Positions 1 through 13,300 of a stretch of 64,000 nt of DNA are shown one piece after another. This DNA is from Phoenix dactylifera (Eukaryota; Streptophyta; Magnoliopsida; Arecales; Arecaceae): NCBI RefSeq assembly GCF_009389715.1, contig NC_052399.1, positions 31,567,146-31,631,145 on the forward strand, read 5' to 3'. Under the pieces are notes generated by a model. It did no database searches. It saw only the letters and a program-made list of their open reading frames with translations, and was not told where the DNA came from. The translations under genes were made by a program, and so were the position numbers. Each line of letters begins with the position of its first letter. Position 1 is the stretch's first letter.

Positions 1-3000
1 ATGCAATATGAATTCATCTTCTGCCAATTCGAAACCGGTTGGTGCTGTTTGTTTCTGCAGATACTTAATACACCTAAAAATCAAGGAATATTGAAGATAA
101 ATTATTAATGATCAGAATATAGTAGCATGATTTAATAATTGAGCCTCATTTTTGGTGAGTTTATACAATGACATGGCTATAGTTGAGATTCTTTAGAAAA
201 ATTTTAGAAGGCATACATGAAAAACAGCAGAAGCATCCAAGTTAGTTCACCAAGATCAAAAATTTAATAGTATCTCAACATTCGCAGGCAAAAGCATATT
301 CTGATGATCTAGTTTTGTTAGTTTATATATCCAAGCATTTGTCCTTCACAAGATGAACATCTCAATCAAGACTTTAAGAAAACATCTATCTACTATATTA
401 TTGATATGCCTCTTTACATATATCGACTCTAACATTGATGTTTAAATAGGTTTTAAGATATTCCACTAAAGATCAATTAGCATAAGAAAGATAATAGTCA
501 ACTTATAATCAAACTGATAGAGTAATTATGTTTTTAAGACTGTATATATATGTGTGCGTATATGTACATATACATATGTATTTTGAGGAATAGTCCCACA
601 TCGAATAGATTATAATCATATACTCGTGAGACCATCCATCTACTAGCTTAAGCTTTTGTCTTGGACTCTAACATAGAATTGGAGCCAGCTTTCCTCATTT
701 CCTATCGAGAACTGGTCCAAAAATTAATCAGGTCCAACCCAAAATGACATTCTTTTGATCAATCTTGGATTGGAAACATGACCCATTTCAAATATGGATT
801 GGATTTAGATCACTAAGGTCTCAATGTGAGCCCAAACCAACCCAAATCAATCTAAAGCTATTATGCTATATATTTTAGAATCCTCCTTGAATATAAGAAT
901 TAATTTTTTTTCATATTATAGTTATCTAATAATTTCATTTGTTAATTATAATTATATGTGATTATCAATCAAATCTTATGGACAATATATCTTGATAATT
1001 TCCACATATTGCTTATTATCAATTTATTGTACAAATATATTTATAACGTAATTAGATATATGTTTGGATTATTCTTTTTACCCATTTTGACCCTAAAAAT
1101 CTGATGGATTCATAAAAGTGATATTAAACCCAATCTAGTCCAATCCAAAGGCAATTGGATTAGATCTAAATTCAATCTTTCACCCCAATTAATTGATTCA
1201 AATATGGATTGGGTTTGGATTGTGCCTATACTTAATCCAACCCAAATTGCATGTAGCCCTATCATCAGGCTCTACATGCAAGGAGACATTGAGGAATAGT
1301 CTCATATTTGATAGGTTAAGGGACTCTAGTTGGTCTCATATACTCATGAGTTCATCGACGTACTAGCTTAAACTTTTGGGATGGACATTAATAACATACA
1401 TGATAGGGATTGACTATTAAAGCAGATCCCTTTACCCTAGTTGGTCTCATCTACTCATGAGTTCATCAATGTACTAGCTTAAACTTTTGGGATGGACATT
1501 AATAACATACATGATGGGGATTGACTATTAAAGCAAATCCCTATACCAAAGCTTGCCTTCCTCACCAACCATTAAAGTCATTTTGCAATCTAGGGGAGTC
1601 TCCAAGGACTACTCCTAGTTGCATAGGCCTAAACCAAAAAACTGCTAAAGGTTGGCTTAGCTTTTCTTATTTATTTATTTTCTATAGAAACATCTTCTGG
1701 GTGAGTATGAGGATCCAATGTACTCTTACTCACATGTAAATAGGAACTGAAATGTACAAGATGATACACAGTCCAAATTAGACATGTACACATACAGTTA
1801 CCCCAAAAAAGGAAGTGCAGCCTCAAGATGCAGGAGTATTCACTGAGCCCATATTCAATCAAAAGAAGGAGAGAGGGTAACAATGAATAAATAAACTCAT
1901 ACATAGGTTTTTTTTTTTTTTTGTAAAATGTATATAGGTTTATCATCATCCATATATCTTCTACGTTTTATGCAGGCAATTCTCTTGTCCAAGTTGCCTC
2001 GAATTTGCTTGACCAGCCAAAAGCTGGTCACCTCATGGATCATAACTTGCATCAGCAAGTCAAGCAGGCCTCTACAAGGTTTTGTGTCAAAGAGCTCTCC
2101 TAATATAGTGTTGGCTTTCAATCTTAGTTGAGACTTGATGAACCCAATGGTTGGATGTATTTGCTTAAAATAACTAGGTATACAACCTGCATAAGATGAA
2201 ACCTTTAGCGCATTGCTTCAAGCAATCATTTTAATAATTGCTGAAGCGATTAGAGTAATTACGTCTTGAATCTCATATGATTTAGCTATTGTATGCATGA
2301 ACCATGTAATTCACACAATATGCAACAAAGAGAAGGTTTTAAAATGATATCTGTTAATTAGCATGGTTGCAAGAGTCAATAAAATAAACAATAATTATAA
2401 GCAATAAAATACTTGTCCATTTCTTTGAGAAATCTATCATAAGCAGGAAAATGAAGCCGGCAGGCCGTCGGTGCCGTAAGAGTTTCAAAAGTGAATCGTG
2501 CATTCACAACATCAGCAACCAAAGGAAGCAAGGAGGCCAACCATACGAATGCATCTTCTCCAACACTTCGCTCTTCACTGACCTAATTAATAAAGCCAAA
2601 CTAAAATATGTGAAAACAAATTGATACTAAAGTGGCAAATAATTACAAAAAAAAAAAATCATTATAAGCATAAGTGCAGCAAAAGAAACTTAATCAGACT
2701 ACTTACAAGGAGTGGCATGATGTCTGAATAGAAAAGGGGGATATCATCATTTAACTGCCCCTCATTCCCTCTAAGAGGCTCCTTTCTATCTTCTTTCTCC
2801 TTGGCAATGCTCTCCTGCAAGTATTGATGGAGAAAAGGATATTACTAACTCAACTAAGAGCAGTAGTATTAAATTCTTGCAAAAATCAGTAATGGTGCAA
2901 AATTTCAGTGGACTAATATGAAAAGCATTTACAACTAGAGGAATCGATATAGTTGTTAAAGTGTTTAAATTATAGAAATGACAAAATGCAAACCGAATCA

Positions 3001-4766
3001 GGCTCCTCATCAGCTGAGCTGGGTCTCTCCCATGCCAGCATCATATCATAAGTGAATCGGCTTAATGATCCATCAGTGATCTTCTCCTCCAAGTCACAAC
3101 ATTCATTTTCAAGTGCCTTTGAGCTGCAGAACTCGACTAGTCCCCTTGAATAGTTATCTATTGCAGGCTTCACGCCCATCTCAAATTCTTCCACCAGAGC
3201 ATCAATGGAAGTGTCCAATTTCCTGAAATTCAAAATTTATAATGGTGGTTCACACTTTTAATTGTATCAATCTACTTATAAATGAGCGCAGAGCTCACAA
3301 TTTAACAAAAAAAGGACAATTATCAAAGTAGTACGTGATGAAAGAGAATCTTTTTTGGCTTTATGGATGTGGAATATCTACTCAGCAATGCAGTAAAATT
3401 GTTATCAAGGAACAAGATCTGTGACTGAATTAGTTATAGCCTAGACTGGTACACTAGTTTCACTAAAGAAAGTATTTTTATTTTTCATGAACTTCCTCTA
3501 TTTCTTATTCAGGGTGACCTGCATTCTTTAACATATGAATTGAAGTTTTCCTACTTCTCTTCCTTGTATCTCTAAAATTGTTATCAATTTAGTAGCTATA
3601 AATCAAGTTGGTTGACCAAAGGATACCCAGTTGTTAATTTGGTAGAATTCCAACTAAACAAGACTTTAGAGTGAATGCAACTTCAAGATAAAATGACAAG
3701 TGTCGAAAATAACAGACCATGCAATGTTTGGTGCAACATAAACACACAGAGACACAAATTGCTAATATTGAATATAATTCACATTGTTGGTCTTTACAAA
3801 GCTATCTTGAGTAGATGAAAAAAATCAGAAGTTCTGCCTTTTTCTGGCTTCAATGATTATCCTAGGCGTTGCCTCACTCTAAAAAGTAATTTGTACAAGA
3901 AAAAGAGCTTGCCATTGTAGGCAAGGTTTGCCGTTTTGATATCGGACTCTACAACGGTGCTACACTAGCACAGTGTCGGTACGGTACGATACAATTTTTT
4001 TTTTTAGCATACTGAGTGTCAGTATGGTACGTTTTGTACCGTCCGATTCAGAGCGGTATGACATACTATGGTTGTAGATATTCTATATAATTTGACTGAT
4101 TCAAGTAAGCAAACTGCCGGTCGGGTGGGAGGAGTGCTCCTTTTTATTCTTTCATAATAGCGAAGCTTGTTTGATCTCTTATTCTCCTTCTGGATGGTAT
4201 AAAACAGTTAGGGATGAGAAAGTTCAAGTACCGTTCATATTGATACCAAGTATGAAGTACAATTCTACAACCAACTTTCCTTTATACCTGATGTAGCCTG
4301 TTAATCTTCTTCTCCTTGACGATCTCTTTACCCTAAGAATTCATATATGAACCCCATAATTCTACTTGTATAAAGCTCACACGCTCCCCCCCACCATCAC
4401 AATTTAATCAAAGCTCTAAAACATGAACCAAATATCTTATCAGCAGTAGTCATCATTAATCATGCCGCATATGCTTGTGCATGCGTACATTCATGCATGT
4501 AAATACGTATATTAGAAGAAGAGGTCACATTTACACATCCGTATCCTGTAATTATAACCAGAGAATATGCTTGTAGTAAGAGAGATCCTTGGATCAGCTA
4601 TGCCAATATACATAAGGAGAGACATCATATTTGTATCAGTTACATATATATCATCATACGTAGACATGCCCATGGATTCATGCATGCAGGGGGGGAGAAA
4701 GAGAGGTGATTACTGGGAACATCTTAGGAGGAGATCGTTGGCAATGGAGGATAGATGCTTCCTCAT
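1..4766 (-). CDS. DUF639-family protein, 5' part (five exons, runs off left edge)
   Basis: Exons in transcription order: 4766-4714, 3222-2994, 2814-2707, 2582-2413 and 73 to beyond 1. Phases join without a break to give 211 codons. The first exon is only 53 nt (starts MRKHLSSIANDLLLRCS) and splits a Gln codon across a 1.49-kb intron. The next exons carry KLDTSIDALVEEFEMG, FTYDMMLAWERP, DIPLFYSDIMPLL and FTFETLTAPTACRLHFPAYD; the last has PTGFELAEDEFILH. These match, from memory, the N-terminal half of plant-specific DUF639 proteins (At1g71240 type), whose function is unknown. All donors are GT and all acceptors AG; the donor at 2412-2411 (AA|GTATTT) is weak. No signal peptide is visible. The ATG at 4766 follows a GA-rich leader; an in-frame upstream ATG at 4952 would add 63 residues with no family resemblance, so the short start is preferred. 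The last intron (74-2412) is 2.3 kb and holds repeats. Confidence 0.75.
560..1550. repeat. Repeat-rich insertion in DUF639 intron 4, with a 111-bp tandem duplication
   Basis: Two related blocks begin TGAGGAATAGT (about 583 and 1291) and run on to TACTAGCTTAA. The second is followed by a tandem copy: 1326-1436 and 1437-1547 are near-identical with period 111. Between the blocks (690-1270) lies a stretch rich in CCAATCC/GGATTGG words facing both ways, as in hAT-like MITEs. The TGAGGAATAGTCCCACATCG start resembles ends of plant LTR or TRIM elements, but no terminal repeat pair or target duplication could be fixed. Family left open. Confidence 0.45.
3921..4075 (+). repeat. GGTACGG-rich dispersed repeat, copy 1
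   Basis: Begins GCAAGGTTTGCCG and contains TCGGTACGGTACGATAC, a T run, then GTATGGTACG and GTACCGTCCG. It lies in intron 1 of the DUF639 gene. The same layout recurs at 15112-15297 (reverse), 16046-16207, 21286-21460 and, weaker, 23440-23610 and 46990-47080. It has no coding capacity. It looks like a short nonautonomous element; class unknown. Confidence 0.6.
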
Positions 4767-5193
4767 CTCTCTCTCTCTCTCTCTCAGGAGCGATTCTGTT
4801 CGGGGCTTTGGAATTGGAATGCGGAGGGCCGGTGAGTGCTCCCGTTTTAAACGCCCCCGATGCGTGAGGTGTCCACTGTATAATATGACACGTGGCAAAC
4901 CCGTTACACCTGTTGCTCGCTCCAGGATCCTAATCCGCCCGGAAACCGGCACGGCTCATCAGCTGCGTCGCCACGAACAGCAACTCCCACTTGGAAAATG
5001 CTTGCCGGAGACGGGTGACGTGTCAAGGCGAGTTGGTTGCTTTGCTGGAAAACTCAAAAAGAGATTCGCTTTGGGACCAATAAATACATTTTTTTATTAT
5101 TAGTTAATATGGGATCATGATTCATGATAATCTCTCCTACCACCTTGGTATCCCTCGTGGATACAATTTGTCCCGGATTCACATTTCAATAAT
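4767..5193 (-). promoter_or_regulatory. Upstream/promoter region of the DUF639 gene
   Basis: The leader just upstream of the ATG is a GA repeat on the minus strand (4768-4790). A G-box/ABRE-type core CACGTG sits at 4889-4894 in GACACGTGGC, and a second ACGT core is in TGACGTGTC near 5016-5024. No convincing TATA box was found. A 178-codon plus-strand ORF overlapping this region (4567-5103) has no family resemblance and is taken as chance. Confidence 0.4.
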
Positions 5194-5196
5194 TTA

Positions 5197-5645
5197 GGAC
5201 TCGTTTGGTTCGTGAAAAAAGAAGGAAGAAAAGTATGGTCAACGGAAAAGTAATGAGATGCCTCTTGTTTGGTTGAAGTTTTCAAAAAAAAAGATGAGAA
5301 AGTTGTATTCTCAAGAAAATATGATTACCACATTTCATGAAATATGAAAAATTTACTTTTCCATGAGGCGGGAATCACTCCATTTTTATTTTTTCCTAAA
5401 AAGACCGTTCAGCATTAAAGAAGCATTAATGACCTAATTTTTATTAAGGATATAATAGAAATTATACATAACTTTTCAGAAAAATGGATGGTCAACCAAA
5501 CATAAGCACTCTGAAAATCTGTCACTTTCTTATGTTTAACCAAACATGCCAAAAATACATTCCCAAGCATTCTTTTCCTAGAAATTTTTTTCTTAAGAAT
5601 CATATTTATAGGAGAAAAAATACTTTCCGTGAACCAAACGAGCCC
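5197..5645. mobile_element. Tourist/PIF-Harbinger-type MITE, 449 bp
   Basis: The left end reads GGACTCGTTTGGTTCGTGAA; the right end, reverse-complemented, reads GGGCTCGTTTGGTTCACGGA. These are imperfect terminal inverted repeats of about 20 bp. A TTA trinucleotide flanks both sides (5194-5196 and 5646-5648), the target duplication expected for Harbinger elements. The interior is AT-rich and noncoding, with a second inverted pair (ACTTTTC / GAAAAGT words). Nonautonomous. Confidence 0.85.
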
Positions 5646-5648
5646 TTA

Positions 5649-7204
5649 AGCTGTGGAGAAGAAGATTAGTCTGGGCTAATAAATCTATATAACATCTTTT
5701 TTATTAATTAATTTTGGACTATGCCACATGAGAGGAAGGAAAAAAAGAAAAAGAAGATGGGAAGCATTGAAACAATTGAAATATGGCGATTTTGGGATCG
5801 TCCAAATCTATCACTTCATCCCACTTCATTAATGGATCATCTTTTAACAGAAATTACAGAGTAAGTAACAGCATGTGGTACTTATAAGCAATTGGATTTG
5901 AAATTAATGATATAGATTTTACAAGGATCTCGAATTTGTTGGAATAGAATAACAATAAATCCTTCTATTTTAGTTGTTGTCAGTGTTACGTTGCATAATT
6001 TTTGGTGATTTGTTTGAGTCAGAAAAATATGATTTATTATATGATGATCATCTTGACAATGATGGCAATCATTTTGAGTGTATTTTGTGGAAGATTATAT
6101 GCATGCTGGGTGCTAATTTTTTCTATATTGGATTTCATCTTTCTTTCAAATGTTTCTATCTACCTGTTTTTAAAATCCTTTTTGACTTGACCAACCTCTC
6201 TTCATTGTTGGGTTTCTTGTTCATTAGAGAGCCTCACTATATTGTGTGATGAGGTTTGAACTACACCCATTACTAGGAAGTAAATTATCTTGGATTCATC
6301 GCATCTTCCTACGCTTAAAACATCTTAATGGTGATGTATTTCAGCTTGCTTCTTTGAAGTCGACCATATCCATATATCATACTGCTAGCAATAAAAAAAC
6401 AGCTTCATCCGAGAAACATTGGAAATTTTTAATTTTCATTTTAAAAAAGGATCAAATGTTTAAATAGAAATTTTAATTATTGCCTTTCTAAAAATGGTTC
6501 AAGTTTTAAAGTCCATTCTTAAAAGTTCTATATTGGATATGTAAATGTAGGTAGACCCGTATTTATTCATGTCCAGTTGTTCTAGAATACATAGCGAGAT
6601 ATAGTTTGACTCATGCACTGTGAAGTATATGTTACGAGTTACTCGGACCGAGCTATAGAGAGCCCCGCATCAACTAGCCTTGTAGGTTGGATTGGGCTAG
6701 ATTAAATTTGGTTGATTTTGTCAAGATTGTGTTATACCTGTAACCACTTATGATCGCCTTGGCGAATAACTAATATGGGACTAAATATACGTCTGCACGG
6801 ATCTTCATATATTTTTCCGTTCAAGCTCTGACGTTCACATTAGGCTAAGGATTCAAATCTATTTAAATCTAATCATAAGTACTACAATTGACCTATGATC
6901 CGTCTCCACAAGCTTATGAGGACTCAGAGCTTAAACAAGGAGAGTATATGAGGACTCGTGCAGCATGTATTTTAGTTTCTCATTGGTTATTTGATGAGGA
7001 ATCTTGAGTATTTATATATGACTAAAAATCCAAAAAATTTGGGTTCTCACCCTAACACTTTAACATCCTTATATATATATATATTGAATTTTTTTTTTAG
7101 ATAAATAATCTTAATTCAGAATTTATCTGGGATCCATGCTATCCTTGTGAAACATCATGGTCGCGAGATGTAGTTCCCACGGCTAACATGTCTCTTGCAT
7201 AAAA
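5649..7204. other. Intergenic spacer, no gene seen
   Basis: AT-rich with only short chance ORFs (for example 5974-6249 and 6246-6467), none with a recognisable motif. A TATATATATATA run near 7070 is a simple repeat. Nothing else supported. Confidence 0.5.
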
Positions 7205-7386
7205 AAAAATATGGTGCGGGCCGCCTAAATCATCATCATCCGGAGCGTCGAGGTGCAATTTCGTTATTTACATCAAATCCGCGGGGTAGTTTCGGAATCG
7301 TCGGCTAGTAGCTAGAAAGCGACCGCCGGTCACTGTGAGTTGCTTCGGGTCCACGGAGGAGGGAAAGGGGAAGGCAACGGGCGTCG
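7205..7386 (+). promoter_or_regulatory. Putative promoter and 5' UTR of the FIP2-like gene
   Basis: Base composition rises sharply to GC-rich here and leads directly into the ATG at 7387. No TATA box was seen, in keeping with a housekeeping-type promoter. Confidence 0.4.
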
Positions 7387-10300
7387 ATGAGCTCCAGCTT
7401 CCCACGGTCTCCCTCCCCGGTCCTCCTCAACATAGGTCAGAATCTCTCGAAATTTCCCTATTTAATTTGGACTTTCTTCGATTTATATGTTCCTCTCCTA
7501 TAAACCGAACCAAGTTGGAATCTTGCCCCTTTTTTGTGAATTTTATGGATTTTTTTTTGGTTTTAATGGACCAGAAAAGTTGAAGACGAGCCCTCAGAAT
7601 CTATTAGTTCATCATGTATTTTTGAAGAGAAATATGAATTTCTTTCGATTCGTCTGTTCTACTTCTTGAATCCTCAATCAAGGTGGAATCTTACCTGATA
7701 TTTTTTGGATTTTTGTTGATTGTAATGGACCAATTGTTGCTGGGGAACCCTAAGAATCTAATTTTTCAATACAAGCTATTGAATAAGAATGACGTTAAGC
7801 TGATTTGGCTCTTTATTTTTTTTAAAATTATTGTTTCTGGAAAAATTTGTCGTTTGGAATTCTGGGGAAGTCACGGTTGCATGAGGCAACGATTGATGAG
7901 TGTGAATGGTTTTGGGGGAACTATGAAATTGATGACTGTGTTGAGAATGATTCTGACGAGATTCAAAGATTATGCAATGGTAGTTGGATTGAGGATGCAA
8001 TTGGGAAGATTTTCACTTCTTCAGCTGGGAGGTACATTGGCCACTGAATGATCAGTCTAATTTTGTTGGCACAACCTGCCAGACTCTGGCTTCCGCACTA
8101 ATAGTTTATGGGTTCTAAATTCTAATACGGATCCATGAGAGGAGGTTCTCTCTACCATTCATTTATGAAGTAGTGAGGTGGATAGTTTAAGTTAATTTAC
8201 ATAATTTGTTGGGTGAGGATAAAGATTACTACAATGAGTAATGGAGTTGGGGTTGATATCTCGAAGCCATTGGCTTTTAATACCTAGTAGATCTAGTGCA
8301 TATCATTTGGAGGACTAGGATAAAAGCAGTAAATGAATTTGGTTTGAGTAAGAGGTAAGTTTGAGTTGAACCTAAATTTTGGTATGCTCCTTCTTCTAGT
8401 TTCTCTATTTATCTCTTTTTGCCTAACCGAGTATTAGCTCAGCTTGGTTGCAACAAATATTGTATACCCAGTTAAAACAAAAATGCTTGAGAAGCTAATG
8501 CAGATCTTGTTCACTTGGTTTATTCTCAGAGAGAAGTGCCAAATATAATAATTCATCAAAAATCATAATGATTAATGCTATTTCTACCCACAGCTTTATT
8601 TGTTATCCGTTTATTTGGATGTGGAAGCTGACCTGGCATGTCAGTGAAGTAGGTTCAGGTGATATGAAACACCCTTGTATGTGCTTATATGGCACTTAGC
8701 AATCATGAGTTTGTAAATTAATTTTTTAATGAAAAAAAACTTCTCTTCCTTTTTTCTCCTCTCCATCGAGTTTCTTTTTTTTTTTTTTTCTGTTTTCTGG
8801 GCATGTTATGTACAAATCTGCAGGATTTTGATGGTTGCATTGTGCCATCTTCTTTTCCCCATTTTCTTTTTACTCATATTCTATAGTATATCATTTTTTG
8901 TCGTTTGCAGGGGGGAAGAAATATGCAACAACAATTGATACACTTACTCAGCGTGAGCCTGATTCCATGATTGCAGCAATGTTTAGTGGTCGGCATACTG
9001 TTTCTCGCGATTCTGAAACGGTACTATTTGATCTTTTGAAACAAGATTATTTGCATCTCTTTTAGCTCTTCTGTATGTCATTATTCTATAGATTCAGTTA
9101 GTGCTTGGTGTAAAATTGTCCAGCCTGCTGAGTTATGCTCAATGACATTCTGGAGTTGTCACTTTTTTGGGTTCCTATAGTGTAGCTATAGTGTAGCATA
9201 ATTTTTGAAATCCTTTTCTTTTTTTTTCTTTTTTTCCATGAGAAGTATCTCTTGCGATTAAGTGTGGTGAGTGCCTCTAATATAAAGCTGTGACATTGTT
9301 TTAGGATAAAAGTTTACTGCTAATGAAGCTTAGGTACCAAACACAAGTATTAACATCGATATTAAATGACATGCACTAAGGTATATCATATACTGTAGCA
9401 GTATTTTCTATGTTGCGCAGTATTCTTTTTTTTTCTTCGTTATGATCTGATTGGGGAGAAGGAAGAATTTCCTTAACCTGCTTAACTCGAATATTTAGAT
9501 GGAAGAATTTCTGTTGTGCTTTTGGATCTGCCTTGGTTGCTGTCTCAGGTTTTCTCGCCATTAGTCTTAATTTTGCATCTACTTGCTTAAGTTTAGGCAG
9601 CTCCTCAACCTCAATCATATTGATGTTTGCCTTCCCTTTTTTCTTGGAATCCTCATCCTTCGACTTCTTCCTTTTCGATTGTAACTCGATTCTCATGGCT
9701 TTTGCGCTACCTTCATCGATATCTTCAATTTTGAAGAGCTTCAGCTCCTTTCAAATGCTCTTGTGGAGATCTCTGACATATTTCATGAAGATTGCATGAT
9801 CATCGATGGAGATCTCAAGTAAGGTAATTTGCTTGTGAAATTTAGTGTTGTAGTCTTGGACAGATTGATTATGCTTCTGCCGCAGGTGTTGCCACTTGAC
9901 TTACTGATCCTCCTCATGGCCGATTGGGTAGATTTGCTCTACGTCAAATTAGAGATGCCGTTGTTTCTCATGTACGAATTCCATCAAGTAAGGGCATAGC
10001 TGGAAAGCTTGAAGTGGGTAAAAGCTATCTTTTGGACACTAGTATATCCATACCTAGTAAAGTGGATCTCTGATTAGTCTAGCTAGTTATCCATCTTCTC
10101 TACGTCGACACCTCCATTATATATATGAATCTTGATTCAAGTTTCGACTTTGAAAGGTTGAAAAGGGGGATTCTGAGTGCTCGCAGGTTATTTATCCTCC
10201 TTGCTAGAAAATAGATCTTTGTCTCTAGATATGGGTGACAGCTTTGCTACAGGAGTTGCTGGTGCTTGTGTTGAAGGCACGCCAATTGAAACATGGTTTC

Positions 10301-13300
10301 GATGAGTTGGAAAATCTTTTTTTCTAGTTGTGTGAGACATTCCTTCATCTCATTATTCATCGAAGTAGTAGCATCTAGACTTGCTTTCATCCTTCGATGT
10401 ACTTCAAGCACTGAGAGCCATTCTTCTATCTACTTGTACCGCTCGTGCATCTGGACCTTAAACTAAGACCCTAACAAATATAAAGGACCAAAGCTCTAAT
10501 ACCAATTTGATCTGATTGGGAAGAAAGGAGAATTCTCTTAACTTGCTTAACGAATCTCTCAAAAAAAAATTAGAAGAAGTAGAAAATTTAGCGAAGGTAG
10601 GATCTAGGTCCCCTTTTCTTTCTTTGATTATTCATAAACTGAGATATATAGCCTCTATTTATAATAATGAGGTTCGCTAATTTAGATTAGATTTCTTTTC
10701 TAGTTCGAACATGACTAGCTTTCCTAAAATAGATATGACTAGTGAAAATAAATATGAAAAAGCTAATATTCTATAGAAGTAAGATCTTAACTTCTATATT
10801 GATTTTGCTTTCGCCGCTCCGCCTAATTCTTCCTGGTTTGGGAGATACACCCGGTCAAAATCTTTCTCATAAAAAAAAATTGGTTTAACTGGCCCAATTC
10901 AGAGCTCAAATGATGGAATTTAGACATGATCGCTAGTTGTGCCGCACCCTTTTAGAGGGTGGCGTTACATCGTAGATCATGAAAAGTTATCCATTTTTTT
11001 TAAAAAAGATTATCACAATTAGATGCCGTATGACGAAGTTATGGCCTCCGGAAGTTCGACGTGTGATTCGGTTTTCCAATGTGACAAATTTCGCTCTTAG
11101 ACCCTATCTAGCACTACCAATAGTGGCCAAGGTAGTTCATATCGAGTCTTATGATTCTCCTAGATCACTTCATGATGTTTGGTTCCTTAATTTAAATTCT
11201 CAAGATACATTTGACCTTGACGTAATGGTCATTTTTGACAATCGATTACCCCTATTATTTTTCATGACTAGGAAATACTCTAACATTTCTTGACCAGTTC
11301 AATCAAATACTAGTACAATATATCCATGTGTCTAAGTGTCCCGGGCATAAATATCCCTAAGTGATTGCAAAAGTTTGGGGATATTTGTAGTCATCTAATG
11401 GATCTGTATTCATGTCGGTAATTGCATTATGGATATGGAGCAAAGAGCTTGATCATGTTTTAGAAATAGTGGAGGATATTATGGAGCCTTTTGAAAAATC
11501 CTCCTAACTTATTCAAGGAGAATTGGTGAATTAAGCAAAGCAACGTAGATAACATCTACCTGCCTGCAGCATTTTTCTTGATATTCATAAACATTTTTAT
11601 TTACTTTTGGTCCTTTTACCATTAGTAACCACAAAAATAAAATTAATATTATTTTGGTGATCAGCATTTTAAACACCATTCTTTATTCTTGTCTAGAAAT
11701 CTAATAGAAGTATCTTTTGTGCCTTTTTCTTCACTAAGGTTTTACATCTCTGCCTTATGGTGGCTATTCTGCAAAATGAAGACTTGTTATTGCTTAGTTA
11801 ATTTTTTGCCATCCATCCATTATGGTGTTACAGGACTTTCTTGATCTGCTTTAAAAAGTGGCAAACATTAATCTTTTAGTGGTTTGATGAGTTGTGATGG
11901 CTTTGTAAGCTTATAATTATATCCACTGCTGCATCTTTCATAAAGTTTTAATTTCTCAGAGATATATTTTTTGTTGTTTTATTGATAATCATTCCAGGCT
12001 TGCTATCATGTTATCAATTATTTGAATCCTACTTTTATTCTTTGATCATACTGAATTCTTGCAGGGGACGATATTTGTTGATAGGGATGGGAAACATTTC
12101 AGGCATATTCTGAATTGGTTGAGAGATGGGGTCATTCCCATGCTCAAAGACTCAGAATATCAAGAGCTGTTGCGGGAGGCTGAATACTATCAGCTACTTG
12201 TAAGTTACATTCTCCATTTTTTCAGTTGGTTAAAGGTCTGCAGTTCAGAGGCTGTGAAATCTTACTGTCAAGTGATTTCTATTTGTTGCCCAAAATAATG
12301 ATTTGAAGTCCAGATGGCATACATAATCCTGTTGGAAAATGGATGAGTTCTAAGACCATGTGCAGACACATAGAACATGGCTGGATCGTGATCAATCTGG
12401 AAAAGCAAATAGAAAGCAAGGTCCTTTCAGTGCTGAAATCAGCACGGATGAATCCATACATAGATGCACTAAGGTTATCTAGTAGATGATGGGCATTTGA
12501 ATTGTGCACCAATTTTTGTATGATTTCTTTGTATATATGTATATTTACGTATGTGCCCCCATATAGCAATTCTTGATCAGAGGGAATCTTTGGATTATCC
12601 AAACTCTTTCCTTATCATCCATGAAATAGAAAATGATGCATTATAATTTTACAAGAAACTCTGCAAACCCAGATGGCGATTGAAAACTGCAAGAGTGCAG
12701 GGCCACCTTGGCAAAGTTTGGACATTCCATCTTTGAAATCATTCTCTATAAGAGTCTTCTACATAGAATTCTTCTTCCAGATTGAAGTTTCATTATCTTT
12801 TCCTCGGTCTTTAACATTGAGCGGCACAGAGGGATTAATCCTAGCTTACATCATCGTTATTATATTTAAGATAAAATTAAGATGGATTGATTCACCTTGG
12901 CTTTTTCTTAGATGATGCCTGATCCATCTTTTCCTCACAACCCTGGTGTGAGGTGCACACTTACGTCAAAGGAACAAGCCTTGATTTCTATGCTTCCCAA
13001 TGGCATCCGGCATTTAGCTATCCAATTTGAGGTTTTTATTGTGTAATGATTTCTTGAAGCTGCCACTTTGTATGGGTTATCTAACAGCGATAGCTTGATT
13101 TACAAGCATGTTCAGGTTGCATTATCAGTTTGAGTGATTCCAAATGTATGTTGAAATCCCACTTCCCCCAAGTTAAATCCTGTCCATCAATACTAATTAT
13201 GCACCGTCAAGTGCAGATAAGTTTCAATTGCTGCTGATTGCCTCCTTTTAGTATGTGCAAGTGTGTGCAAGAAAGGCAGACCCGTACATGTGCATTCAAA

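Noticed and set aside
4567-5103. 178-codon plus-strand ORF
   Set aside because: Overlaps the DUF639 first exon and its upstream region on the other strand; low-complexity Ser/Leu run from a CT repeat; no family resemblance.
9376-9696. 106-codon minus-strand ORF as a host gene
   Set aside because: Lys-rich gag-like frame next to a primer-binding-site-like sequence; part of the Gypsy-like fossil in the FIP2 intron.
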